Below are positions 20,791-31,629 of a stretch of 64,000 bases of DNA, in pieces; the first letter of the stretch is position 1; each line of letters starts with the position of its first letter. The DNA comes from Haliotis asinina (taxonomy: Eukaryota > Mollusca > Gastropoda > Lepetellida > Haliotidae): contig NC_090281.1 of assembly GCF_037392515.1 (NCBI RefSeq), forward strand, positions 55,902,753 through 55,966,752, given 5' to 3'. The notes beneath the pieces are model-generated. The model was not told the DNA's origin. It saw only the letters and a program-made list of their open reading frames with translations, and did not search any database. Both the position numbers and the translations under genes were made by a program.

Positions 20791-23700
20791 CTGGAGTGAG
20801 TGAGTGAGTTTGGTTTTACGCCGCTTTTAGCAATACGCTAGTAATATCACCAGAAGCGGGTGACAAACATATTTCCAATAACTTTAGCGGTATTAGAAAT
20901 GGAGATCATACATTGTAGCCACATGGGAATTCGAGCCCTGGCCTTAGGCGTTACGAGCGAACGCTTTAGCTACCCATCCAGGGTGGGAAGTAAGGTGGGT
21001 TATTTCTGTACAGCTAACCCAGGAACCAGGTTCTGTAAGTTATGACTCAGACACAGTAAATTGTGACACTGGGATCTTCGAGAAGCAGCCAGGGGTACCC
21101 AAATTTGTCATTTAATGTAACTGGACTAAGTGAACCACTTGGCTCTACAGCAAATGATCCCTTACGGATAACGGTAGAACGTTTCTTTATTTTTCAATAT
21201 TTGTTGTGTTACGTCGCCCTCAGCAATATTCAAGATTTATGGCGGTCTGTAAATAATCCAGTCTGAACCAGACAATCCAGTGATCAACAGCATGAGTATC
21301 GTTTGGGACTCGATAACATGTGTCAATTAAGTCAGCGAGCCTGATTCCGTGAGCCGCCTGTTACGGCAAGCATGGGTTGTTGTAGATCAATTCTAACCCG
21401 GATCTGTACGGGTCCGGTAGAAAGTTACTATTGAAAAAGAACAAAAGACAGATAAGGTGTCCTACATTGTTACATATTGCAAACACATTACTGTTTGAAA
21501 ATATTAAGACTATAAGCGATACTATTTGACACGGATAGAATACTTCTATGTGGCACTTATACAAAGCATTTTATTTTGAAAGACCAGATAACAGCGGATT
21601 CACCTTATCTTGTGCAGTCAGCAATATTAAGCAAGGAAGTCGTCTGTCATATTTTTGAAGCACTTTATCACAAACAAACCTACGAAATACAAAATGTTCC
21701 AATCAAACACACTGAAATGAACACAATCACCACCTAAGTCTGATTTACAGACGTACATGACGTCTTAAGGTACACAGGATAGATAAGACCAGCCATTTCA
21801 CTGTACATGACGTATTAAGGTACACAGGGTAGATAGGACTAGCCATTTCACTGTACACAACGTCTTAAGGTACACAGGGTAGATAGGACTAGCCATTTCA
21901 CTGTACACAACGTCTTAAGGTACACAGGGTAGATAGGACAAGCCATTTCACTGTACATGACGTATTAAGGTACACAGGGTAGATAGGACTAGCCATTTCA
22001 CTGTACACAACGTCTTAAGGTACACAGGGTAGATAGGACAAGCCATTTCACTGTACATGACGTATTAAGGTACACAGGGTAGATAGGACAAGTCATTTCA
22101 CTGTACATGACGTATTAAGGTACACAGGGTAGATGGGACAAGTCATTTCACTGTACATGACGTCTTAAGGTACACAGGGTAGATAAGACCAGCCATTTCA
22201 CTGTACATAACGTCTTAAGGTATACACAGTAAGCCAGTTTACTGTACACGACCCCTTAAGGTATATACAGTAAGCCAGTTTACTGTACACGACCCCTTAA
22301 GGTACACAGGGTAGATAAGACCAGCCATTTCACTGTACATGACGTATTAAGGTACACAGGGTAGATAGGACTAGCCATTTCACTGTACATGACGTCTTAA
22401 GGTACACAGCGTAAGTAGGACAAGCCATTTCACTGTACATGACGTCTTAAGGTACACAGGGTAGATAGGACAAGCCATTTCGCTGTACATCTGACGCCTG
22501 AATATACACAGGGAAGACAGGACAAGCCACCCCCCTGTACATGACGTCTGAAGGTACACGAGCTAGATTGGACTAGCCATTTTACTGTGCAATTATCAAA
22601 TTTGTACTTTCGTTTGCTCGTTAATCTACTTTACGTATGCTTGAATGTTAAACATCAACATCAGAATAATGTTAGTACACACATGCCATATATAAGCAAC
22701 GGGTATGTCAAAAGTGGCATATTTACCGTTTTTCCTCTTTTGTAATTGGTTGCATTGCAGAAAGAAACTCGTCCAAGGTCACATCGCCACTCTTGTCCTT
22801 GTCTAGCTCCGAAAACAATTGCTACAAAAATAGTAATATATTCATGTAGTGCTGTCATGTTTGTTTTTTCTTGTCATACCGAAACATTAGTCTCATTAAC
22901 CTATTCAGACAATGACCTACTTTTCAGTCGATCCGAAGTTTCTCGTGTGAAAGTCAAAATAGACACCATAAACAACTCTGGTTAAACTGAATCCCAATTC
23001 CTTGTTCCATACGAAAATGGTATTTACAAATGAATATAAATTTTCAACTTTAATAAAACCATCTTTCTATACTTTATGTTGAGTCCCAGACAGACTGTCC
23101 CTGTTTGATAGGTCGCGGTTGGTGTAATATCGGTTCAGTACCAGACCGCCAAACTGTTCGAGAGGTAGAGCCTCGTTTTGAGATCATGACGATTTCAAGG
23201 ATTCCGTTTGTCAGAGCACGACATGTTTGCTAGGATTAGAACGAACGTGCTGTCGCTGTATATAAGTGCTTAGAGTTGTCAAATCATACTGATTAATATT
23301 TATGTACTAGGTTGCGCAATAGGACGAAACCCTGTAAAGAGGAAACAAAACTGTTCCCTGATCAATAGTTTAACATGTAAAGCCGCGCTCAGCAATTGCC
23401 GATCGAGTCTAGACCAGACACTCCATCACTCCACGTCAGAGTATCATGGGTTGTTCATAACAATCATATATCGTGTGCGCCTGTAACCGACCAATATCAT
23501 GTATCAATATCCTGTTGTGATCAGTCTTCACATTCACACAGTGCAGGTCCTAACGGTTTCTATCGGTACTGCTCTATCATCCAGGATGTACAGTTTCTAA
23601 CGGTAATTTAGATTAACATGAAAAAAGATATGAGCATTTGTTTGGTCTAATCTACTACTTAATGTACAAATCATGAACCAGTGTGTCGTTACAGGGGTAA

Positions 23701-25025
23701 TCGGACGTATGAACATGCAATGTAACATCCTGATATCCCTGCGCTACTGTTTGCCCGTGGACTATGTGAGGTACTACGACGAGTTAACACAGAGGACAGA
23801 GAAGACGAGCTGGCTATGGCGCCAGGCTATTGCGAGTGATTCAGTGAGCTGGAGATGTCGGGATCGAAGCCATCCGTGACGGGGTTGAAACACCTTGGAA
23901 TCAGCTTTGTGTTCCAACTCATTTAGTACTGTCACAACCCCTAGTGTACAGTGCATAATCCTGTACACTTAACAGAACCCACGAATCCGTTGGTATGCGT
24001 TCGAAAAACCCGCCGGCCCGGAGGCCCAGCGCCGGTTGTTATTGTATCGGGCCGGCAGTTTCAAATAGGTGCTAGCCCTTATGGTCTTCAGTAAATTATC
24101 TGTCAATTATTTTTCAGCTTGAATGGTTCCTCTTTTTTCTTCGGGAATCATCCACAATCCATCATGTTACGATGACTTACAGTTTCGCTTTCCGGCATTT
24201 CAGCGCTGTGAAGTAAGGTTGTCAAAACCAGTCTGACAAATAAAAACTCCTCTGTGTGCCATAGGTTTCGCTTGATCTTGTAAAAACAGCGTGACACAGT
24301 GTGCAGTGTAGTCAATTTTGCTTTTACTGGACCTGCAGATTTCATTCGGGGCCTGTAGATTTTAAAGCCTGCGGGTAGCAGCAGACCTTGATGGCCAGCC
24401 GGTAAATTAAAATATTGCAAACACTGTCATGGTTGCCACATGAATTGGTACAAACACCTAGTTGCAGGTACAGCAACACGCAGCAAACGTGATCAAAGGC
24501 CTGTGACTATGTGTCCCAGTCCACGCAGCTGCGAATGGGTACCGCGCGTAAGCATGGGAAAACCACATTAATTTACTGCGCCTAGTGGGTGCGAGAGTTG
24601 CATGATCCCCAGGGAGTTGAGATTAATAATAAGATGTGCCCTTGAAATTGACATCCAATGATCTAGGGAAAACACAACACCTTGAGCATGTGCTAGTAGC
24701 GTGGATGCGTGCGCCATATAAACATCCTACAACATACGCTTCCGGTTCAGTGAAGTTCTGATCTATCTCCAGGTCGTGATCTAGTCAAGAGCTATTTAGT
24801 GAATGGTAGGATCGTTTCCAGCTACAACGAATGGTCACGTGACATTATGTGTCGTTTAACAAGATAGATGCGTCTTACCTTTACCTGTGAGTCATCATAG
24901 TCAAACCCCAACTCCACACACAAGCCCTTCACCTCCGATCTGTTTAAACGTCCATCGTGATTAAGATCGACTTCTTTAAACATTTTGGTGTACATTTGAA
25001 GCTGTTTCAAAGTTAACTGGTTCAT
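20577..25025 (-). CDS. EF-hand gene 2: four-EF-hand calmodulin-like protein, 151 aa
   Basis: Three coding exons (24879-25025, 22727-22821, 20577-20790) give 151 codons plus TGA. Loops: DLNHDGRLNRSE (residues 20-31), DKDKSGDVTLDE (56-67), DLNKDGFLSVSE (93-104) and DINGDDRLDYEE (133-144). Loop 4 has Asp instead of the near-invariant Gly at position 6, which may alter its geometry. ATG at 25025 is fixed by an in-frame TAA nine bases upstream. Exon phases (0, then 2) and cut points equal those of EF-hand gene 1, so the two are tandem duplicates. It is probably a cytosolic calcium sensor; targets are unknown. A 50-bp satellite and SINEs fill its intron 2. Confidence 0.9.
20793..20976 (-). mobile_element. 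SINE-A copy abutting a splice acceptor
   Basis: In the sense of the host gene the SINE runs head (20976) to tail (20793), ending AAAGCGGCGTAAAACCAAAC then ACTC repeats, and is followed at once by CCAG and exon 3. Its middle carries an insertion relative to other copies. Confidence 0.8.
21193..21415 (-). mobile_element. SINE-B copy, degraded
   Basis: The complement strand holds GGATTGTCTGGTTCAGACTG, ATTATTTACAGACCGCCATA and GACACATGTTATCG; box order as in full copies. It lies in EF-hand gene 2 intron 2. Confidence 0.75.
21758..22590. repeat. 50-bp satellite, about 16 copies
   Basis: Unit TGACGTCTTAAGGTACACAG GGTAGATAGGACTAGCCATT TCACTGTACA. Spacing is 50 bp over most copies; variant shorter units at 22215-22300 carry GTAAGCCAGTTTACTGTACA. 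Copies alternate between TGACGTCTT, TGACGTATT and CAACGTCTT. It lies in intron 2 of EF-hand gene 2. Confidence 0.95.
22727..22821 (-). CDS. EF-hand gene 2 exon 2 (EF-hand 2)
   Basis: 95-bp exon between acceptor CTATTTTTGTAG and donor ACG|GTAAAT; phase 0 in, two bases out, the same as gene 1 exon 2 but one codon longer. Encodes QLFSELDKDKSGDVTLDEFL and the linker. Confidence 0.9.
22830..24878. other. EF-hand gene 2 intron 1, no gene seen
   Basis: Holds a short SINE-B-like scrap near 23377-23425 on the minus strand and a GC-rich stretch with GCCGGCCCGG near 24010. Otherwise nothing recognised. Confidence 0.5.
24879..25025 (-). CDS. EF-hand gene 2 exon 1 (start and EF-hand 1)
   Basis: 49 codons from ATG 25023-25025 to donor AAG|GTAAGA in phase 0. 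An alternative donor (CAG|GTAAAG) six bases earlier exists, but the paralogue's cut point favours the one given. Confidence 0.85.
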
Positions 25026-26059
25026 CCCAGATTATCAGTCTGACACCTGTAGGGGTAATGGAGAACACAATGACCAACGTAGGCGAGCCTGAGTAATATA
25101 TGTGTTAATACAAACATCGACCTCTGTACGCAAAACCCTCACGTCCTTTCAACACTAAATGAGTTTCGACTTCTTGAGGGGATTTTTTAGACCTCGACTG
25201 AACCTTTGATATAGGAGAGATACTGTACACACATGCTAGCCACAGAGTTATAAATTACTAAAAGCCCTACGTTTACAGCATAAAATATTCAACAGAAACT
25301 ACTCGAAGCAGCGAGAAATTACTCGAAATTTCAAGTTATTGACAGACACTTGAAACAACGAGAAAAAAATCGAATCGAAAAATAGCTGAGACAACAAGAA
25401 AGCAGTTGAAGCAACAAGAAATAATCGGAAAACTTTCGTTGCCAAAACGTTTGTGCTACAACAGTGGCAGCAGTGGGCTTTCTTAGGAAATACGTATCAA
25501 ACCAACGATACACGGTACTTTGTAGTGAACAGACTCCCACTGACGTTAAGCGCGGGACAAAAACGTTAAGATGAAATGATTTTACATTGATAAATTCAGG
25601 TGATATTTTTGGCATTATCTGACTGGTTTCTGAAATAAAGTTTCAAAGTGATCCGCCCATTTCAAGCTGTATGGTCTAGCTTGGTTAAAAACAAGTGGTC
25701 ATAGTTCAGGAGTTGAAACCTATCATTTGCATGGCTCACATGACACATGACTAGGGGATTTCCTTATCTGTGTAAAAAAACCAATCGAGTGATGTCTGAA
25801 CCTGTCCAACGTGTAGTCTTAACGTCAAATCACAACGAAGAGCCCTTGGAGTAAAGGCCAGAGATTGATCATGCACACAAAGGATCAGAAATTCGTAGTT
25901 AACATGCATACAAAAGTTTAATAAATTGCAGTTGTAGCTCTTTCGCTGGGGCCAATAATGTTGTTAATCATTCGTCTTGTGTGTACGAGCTTAGCCTGTC
26001 AGGAAGATCATAAATCACATTATGTGGTATACAGGCTGGGTATAGCATTAATGCCATCC
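25026..26059. other. Upstream of EF-hand gene 2, no gene seen
   Basis: Includes the likely promoter of EF-hand gene 2. No clear core-promoter motif could be assigned. Confidence 0.5.
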
Positions 26060-26100
26060 TAACTTGGTGGTGGTGGTGGTGGTGGTGTGTGTGTGTGTGC
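26060..26100. repeat. (GGT)n(GT)n microsatellite
   Basis: Simple run of GGTGGT units passing into GTGTGT. Confidence 0.95.
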
Positions 26101-26384
26101 ATACCGACAGGCAAGCACATATAATTCATGTGTAGATGCCTTTTTCACACGTTTCATAATGTATCTTGATTGTGATGTAGATGTAGATGATTTTTTGTTG
26201 ATGGATAATCCAGGTCTTTAGGAAACACAGAGATTGGACGTGCATAATGTCAGCATATACTTCGAGCACCAAACCCAGACCAGATCTTCCTCAGACCGGA
26301 ACTCCCCGTCCCAAACTGGCCTTGTCAGGCACTAGCGTGCCTATAGTAGACGTGAACCAATCAGTGAATGAATGAATCAATGAA

Positions 26385-26955
26385 TGAATGAAACAACGGA
26401 TGAATGGGGATGAGAGGATGGGTGGATGGGGATGGTGGATGGATGGGAATGGGTGGATGGAATAATGGGGAAGGGTTATGGGAATGCGGATGGGGGATGG
26501 ATGGATGAGGATTGTGGATGGATTGGGATTGGTGGATGGATGGATGTGGTGGATTGCCTGATGGGTGGGCTGATAGCGACGTATGTATGGATGGTGATGA
26601 TGGATAGGTAAATGGATGGGATGGATGGCAAGGTTGATGGATGGGTTGGTGGATGGATGGGTGTGGTGGATTGACTGATGGCTGGGTGGATAGGGACGTA
26701 TGTATGGATGGTGATGATGGATAGGTAAATGGATGGGATGGATGGCAAGGTTGATGGATGGGTTGGTGGGTGGAACTGGATGACGGCAAGGTGGACGGAT
26801 GATGGGGATGGATGTGGATGAATGGATGGGTGGGTGGAGTGAGGGATGAATGTGATGGATGGGTCGGTGGAAAGGATGAATGGATGGGGATGAAGGAATG
26901 GATTTGGATGGAAGGATGGCAAATTGGGTGGAATGGATGGATGGTGGAGGAATAG
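26385..26955. repeat. GGAT/GATG simple satellite with ~112-bp higher-order duplication
   Basis: Degenerate GGAT tetranucleotide array. A segment with GGGACGTATGTATGGATGGT and ATAGGTAAATGGATGGGATG occurs twice (about 26540-26650 and 26652-26765). The long His/Pro-rich minus-strand ORFs here are by-products of the array. Confidence 0.95.
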
Positions 26956-27025
26956 ATGGAATCACGTATGGATGGAAAGTTTTGTGGTCGCTTTCGTCAT
27001 ATTTTTAAGCAATATCAGAATAAGC

Positions 27026-27285
27026 CACTCAGCCGCACTCAGCAATATTCCACCATTATGGCGTCGGTTTGTAAATAATCGAGTCTGGACCAGACAATCC
27101 AGTTCCAGTGATCAACAGCAGGAGCATCGATCTGCGAAAATGGGAACCGATGACATGTGTCAACCAAATCAGCGTGTCTGACCATCCGACCCGTTAGTCG
27201 CCTCTTACGACAAGCTGTGTCACCTTTTACAGCAAGCATGGGTTGCTGAAGGCCTATTCTACCCCGGGACCTTCACGGGTCATAT
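27026..27285 (-). mobile_element. SINE-B copy, full length
   Basis: Complement strand contains the complete series from CCCGTGAAGGTCCCGGGGTA through GCTTGTCGTAAGAGGCGACT to the AATATTGCTGAGTGCGGC tail. Confidence 0.9.
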
Positions 27286-27850
27286 ACAACACGCATACAA
27301 CGAGTTGACGGTTAAATGAAACGTATACTTAAATTTTATCATACAAATGTCGAAATGCTTACATTGAACTATTTCATAACGAACAAAAATTAGTGGCCCT
27401 TTGAGTTGATTTACTGTAGTTTACTTTATTAGTATGATTCTGTTCTATAAACAGTTATCTTGTGGCAAACGAAATGTGAAATGATTGATTTGTGGACAAG
27501 GCTCTACTGTTATAGCAATGGAAGGAACATTTCTGCTATCACAGTAGCTACTTTTAATTACATATTCAGTGTCAACAGTACAGAGTACACGTGTCCTAAG
27601 CAGCAGTTCGGGACATCCGGAAAGTTGGGGAAAGTTGCCAAAGTTTCTATTGTGCCACCTTTATTGACGACTAACCAAAGAATTACCTCCTTTATTAATT
27701 TATGTCTATACCTTAAGTTGTTTTGATTATTCATTTCATCGTGTTGATTGAGTGATTGTTGGTTGTAAGTGCAACGTCACGTGTAATTGTGTGGTAGAAT
27801 TTCAGATCCATTATCACGTGCATGTATTACTGAAATCTACAACCAAGGCG
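27286..27850. other. No gene seen
   Basis: AT-rich stretch with one short ORF of no recognised family. Confidence 0.5.
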
Positions 27851-27854
27851 ACCT

Positions 27855-29055
27855 AAATCACTCAAAGCAGTGTTACTCACACAAGCACTCCAAGCAGTGT
27901 TATTCAGTCATTCAAAGCAACGTTACTTACATAATCTCACAAAGGAGTGTTATTCAATCACTCAAAGCAGTGTCACTGGCACAATCACTCAAAGCAATGT
28001 TACTCAATTACGTTAGAAACGTTACTCATACATTCACCCAAAACAGGATTACTCTATAACTCAAAACAGGATTACTCTATCACTCAAAGCAATGTTGCTC
28101 AATCACTCAAAGTAGTGTTACTCTATCACTCAAAGCAGGATTAGTCTATCACTCACAGCAATGTTACTCAATCACTCGAAGCAGGATTACTCTATCACTC
28201 AAAGCAATGCTACTCAATCACTCAAAGCAGTGTTACTCAATCACTCAAAGCAATGTTGCTCAGTCACTCAAAGCAGTTGTCCTCAGTCACTCAAAGCAGT
28301 GTTTCTCAATCACTCAAAGCTACGTTGCTCAGTCACGCAAAGCAGGATCAATCTATCACTCAAAGCAATGTTACTCAATCACTTAAAGCAGTGTTACTCA
28401 ATCACTCAAAGCCGAATTACTCTATCACTCAAAGCAATGTTACTCAATCACTCAAAGCAGTGTTACTCAATCACTCAAAGCAGGGTTCCTCAATCACTCA
28501 AAGCAGTGTTACTCAATCATTCAAAGTAATGTTACTCAACAATTCAAAGCAGGGTTACTCAATCACTCAATCCCAAAACAGGATTACTCTGTCACTCAAA
28601 GCAGGATTACTCTATCACACAAAGCAATGTTACTCAATCACTCAAAGCAGTGTTATTCAATCACTCAAAGCCGAATTACTCTATCACTCAAAGCAATGTT
28701 ACTCAATCACTCAAAGCAGTGTTACTCAATCACTCAAAGCAGGGTTCCTCAATCACTCAAAGCAGTGTTACTCAATCATTCAAAGTAGTGTTACTCAACA
28801 ATTCAAAGCAGGGTTACTCAATCACTCAATCCCAAAGCAGGATTACTCTATCACACAAAGCAATGTTACTCAATCACTCAAAGCAGTGTTATTCAATCAC
28901 TCAAAGCCGAATTACTCTATCACTCAAAGCAATGTTACTCAATCACTCAAAGCAGTGTTATTCAATCACTCAAAGCAGGGTTACGCATTCGCTCAAAACT
29001 GTGCTACTCAGTCACTTAAAGCAGTAATACTCACTCAAAGCAGTATTACACATTA
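27855..29055. repeat. 23-bp satellite, about 50 copies
   Basis: Unit TGTTACTCAATCACTCAAAG CAG (23 bp) with variants GGATTACTCTATCACTCAAA. Larger blocks are repeated (for example the GCCGAATTACTC-containing segment at about 28410, 28670 and 28905). Because 23 is not a multiple of three, three different peptide motifs rotate, and all three frames stay open. Confidence 0.95.
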
Positions 29056-29780
29056 AAAGATGGTAGCAATTATATCAATACACGACGTATTTTTATTCTT
29101 TTGTTAACACCACCATAAGGAAAACATTCAAAACTGTGCGTGGACACACATGTACAATAGCTATAAATCACTTCAGTTACAGGAAGATGATTAGTGACAT
29201 TTAACTAAGGAAGTCGTACTTTCTATAGAGTGACACTGTCTACAATTTCACTGAACTGAATACTTGTAGGTTTTCAAACAAAAGCTTCGTTCAGACGTCT
29301 GACACTGAACCAATATATCCTTGCCTGTCCAGCACAGACAGAATGCCATGTTATTGTTCCAGTAATATTGTATGGAATCGTCCATGCCACACGCAACGTT
29401 GGTGCGGGTTCCCCTCATAGATTCAGAAATGGTCTTTAAACACTGTTATCCAAAAATGTTTTGAATCCCCAGGTCTACTTCACTCCTCAAAAAGGAAAGA
29501 ACCACATAGGTGATTTGGAGAATATTTGACTCATGTAGCAACGGCAAAAACGCTATAGCTATATTGCTTCCTTCCAAAACGACATCCTTGCGTGATTGAA
29601 ACCAGCTTCTGGGACAAATCTTTTTCCTTGTTTTAGAAGCGTTTGAAGACACATTCAAGAAAACGTCACGAAGAAAACATGCAAAGAAAAATACACGTGC
29701 AGTTCAGCGGAAAAGCTATCAAAAAGGCAAACGTTGTGTTTAATTTTGTCATTCGTTTTACCTGGAAAAGAGGAAATCAT
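29056..29780. other. No gene assigned
   Basis: Two minus-strand frames (29446-29658 and about 29250-29430, reading CGMDDSIQYYWNNNMAFCLC) look mildly protein-like, but I recognise no family, start or clean splice pair. Left unassigned. Confidence 0.4.
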
Positions 29781-30235
29781 TACCCCACGACTGCGTGCCG
29801 CCGATTGAAACATCGCTATAGGTCGACTTGAAGCTGGAGAGTAGCAGACTGCATTTGCCCGACATGACAACGTTCGTCAGAGCACCATATCTCGCCTTAG
29901 CGTCCGTTCAAGAGTTACCACCCAAACCAGTACCGCTAAATCCAAGCTCACTTGCGTCTTGCCACAGCCCGGGAGACACAGTATATCCTTGTTGTCAGAT
30001 GAGTTTCCGACCAAACAGTCAGGAATCGATTGCGTGTGGATTCGACCAAGGACACCCGGGTATGAGAGACGGCGCTTACGGCGGTGTTGTAGAGTTTGGA
30101 ACATGAACCTTAGGAACCTTGCGAGCCTGATTTTGTGATAAATCACGATTCCTTATTCACCGGCGAGATGTTTACTTGTCAATAGATTGGGTGATGATAG
30201 TGTCATGGTGTGGGGTGAGAGCTATCCAGAAGTCA
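29780..30235 (+). mobile_element. Tc1-like DNA transposon, decayed N-terminal and middle part
   Basis: Scattered across frames are IGRLEAGE-, VHQSTISRL-, RVTTQ- and LRNL-type Tc1 segments in the right order, ending in SVMVWG near 30215. The first catalytic region is damaged by frameshifts and stops, and the C-terminal half is absent. Confidence 0.7.
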
Positions 30236-30269
30236 AACATCGGATTAATCTCTGGTTCAGGGACATTTG

Positions 30270-30432
30270 ACAGTAACTCGGTGGTCAAGCTCACTGACTT
30301 GGTTGACAACTGTCACCATATCATACATCTATGCTCATATTGACCAATGGATTGTCCGGTCCAGACTGTATCATTTGCAGATCTCCACCATACAGCTAGA
30401 GTATTGCTGAGTATGATGTTAAACAGCAATCA
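30270..30432 (+). mobile_element. SINE-B fragment
   Basis: Begins at CGGTGGTCAAGCTCACTGAC and ends at GAGTATTGCTGAGTATGATG; lacks the first third of the unit. Confidence 0.75.
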
Positions 30433-30770
30433 ACCAGCCAGTGGGTCCTGTATAAAATTATTACACATGTATGGGAGGACAGATTTCGTATAATTATTTT
30501 TCAAAGCTCTTACATACAATCTACACCTCGCTATCAAATCAATGACACCCTACCACTGATATACCTTCCATATAGTGGCTGATCTATCACGGTTCCTTAA
30601 AAAAACTTAACTCAGACAAATTAGATTCCTCTTCAGGGTAGAACCGAGCAATGATGTCTGTTACACATTCTACAGAAATTCGCCAACAAAGTATTACATG
30701 ATTGCTTATCTTAATAATTACACGACTGCACCTTGCTTTGAATTTATCCTCTCCATGTTGTTGTAATATA

Positions 30771-30889
30771 CCTGACAAAATAAGTTAGGGATATTGGTTT
30801 TTTTTATAGGATTGATATGGTATCAGTGTGTCCTTGAACAAATTCATAATTTGAAAATGTTCACACATCCCTTAACTATATTTGTGCGG
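30771..30889. mobile_element. Small TA-flanked MITE, second copy
   Basis: Same family as 7562-7686: CCTGACAAAATAAGTTAGGG at one end, CCCTTAACTATATTTGTGCGG at the other with TA outside both. Internal landmark TATCAGTGTGTC is shared. Confidence 0.75.
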
Positions 30890-31189
30890 TATATATCTAA
30901 GTTCACCCTGCTTTAAACACTACTACTGAAGGACACAATGTTTACAACAGGGGAAAACCTGCCAAGGATCATAAAACATTTAAGGTAGGAATAAATAAAA
31001 CACTCGACACGTCAAAGGAAAGAGGATGACTGAAACCTTCAGACGGGATAAGATCACGTATAAAGGGAACGCAATATATATAAACGTCGAAAGCAAGTTT
31101 GGTGTGCTGCAAGGTCAGTGGGATGAAATTCACAACATTCGTTGACAGAAAGTAAAAATACCTGTCTTCACACTGACGGAATCTTTGTC

Positions 31190-31388
31190 GAGCCGGAAAA
31201 GGTCTGGGGTAAAGTAGGTCTTCACCAACCCATCGCTGCCCCAAAATACGACTATGCTTGTCAAAAGAGGCGGCTAACGGGATCGGTTGATCAGGCTCAC
31301 TGACTTGGTTGACCCATGTCACCGAATCCCAGTTGCATAGATCGATGTTCATGCAGTTGATCACCTGATTGTCTGGTCCAGGCGCGAA
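31190..31388 (+). mobile_element. SINE-B copy lacking its tail
   Basis: Starts GGTCTGGGGTAAAGTAGGTC, includes CTGACTTGGTTGACCCATGT and GATTGTCTGGTCC, then breaks off. It lies just upstream of the duplicated Toll-like receptor block A. Confidence 0.8.
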
Positions 31389-31629
31389 TATTCTGAGACA
31401 GTCAAAAGTCACCCACGTTATTGACGTAGCAGCTTTCTGTGCAGATGTTAATACGTTGAAAAGGTATGTCTGTCTTACTGATAGAAAAAGCAGAAGATAA
31501 CTGAAACAGGATTCTGTTTTGCCAGCCCTGCTCAAAACTGCCAAACGAACCGAACAGAAGGGATGTGCCATATACTTTGTTATTTTTTTTCCAAACGAAC
31601 TATTTGTCTGTCATTGTGTTTCAGAAACC

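Noticed and set aside
26291-26965. 224-codon His/Pro/Ser-rich minus-strand ORF and its overlapping neighbours
   Set aside because: Simple GGAT repeat translated; no non-repetitive sequence supports coding.
27855-29055. Possible CRISPR-like array of 23-bp repeats
   Set aside because: Repeats are directly adjacent with no unique spacers, in an animal genome.
28161-29056. Long ORFs with repeated SLKAVLLNHSKQ motifs
   Set aside because: Product of the 23-bp satellite. The peptide motifs merely rotate with the frame.
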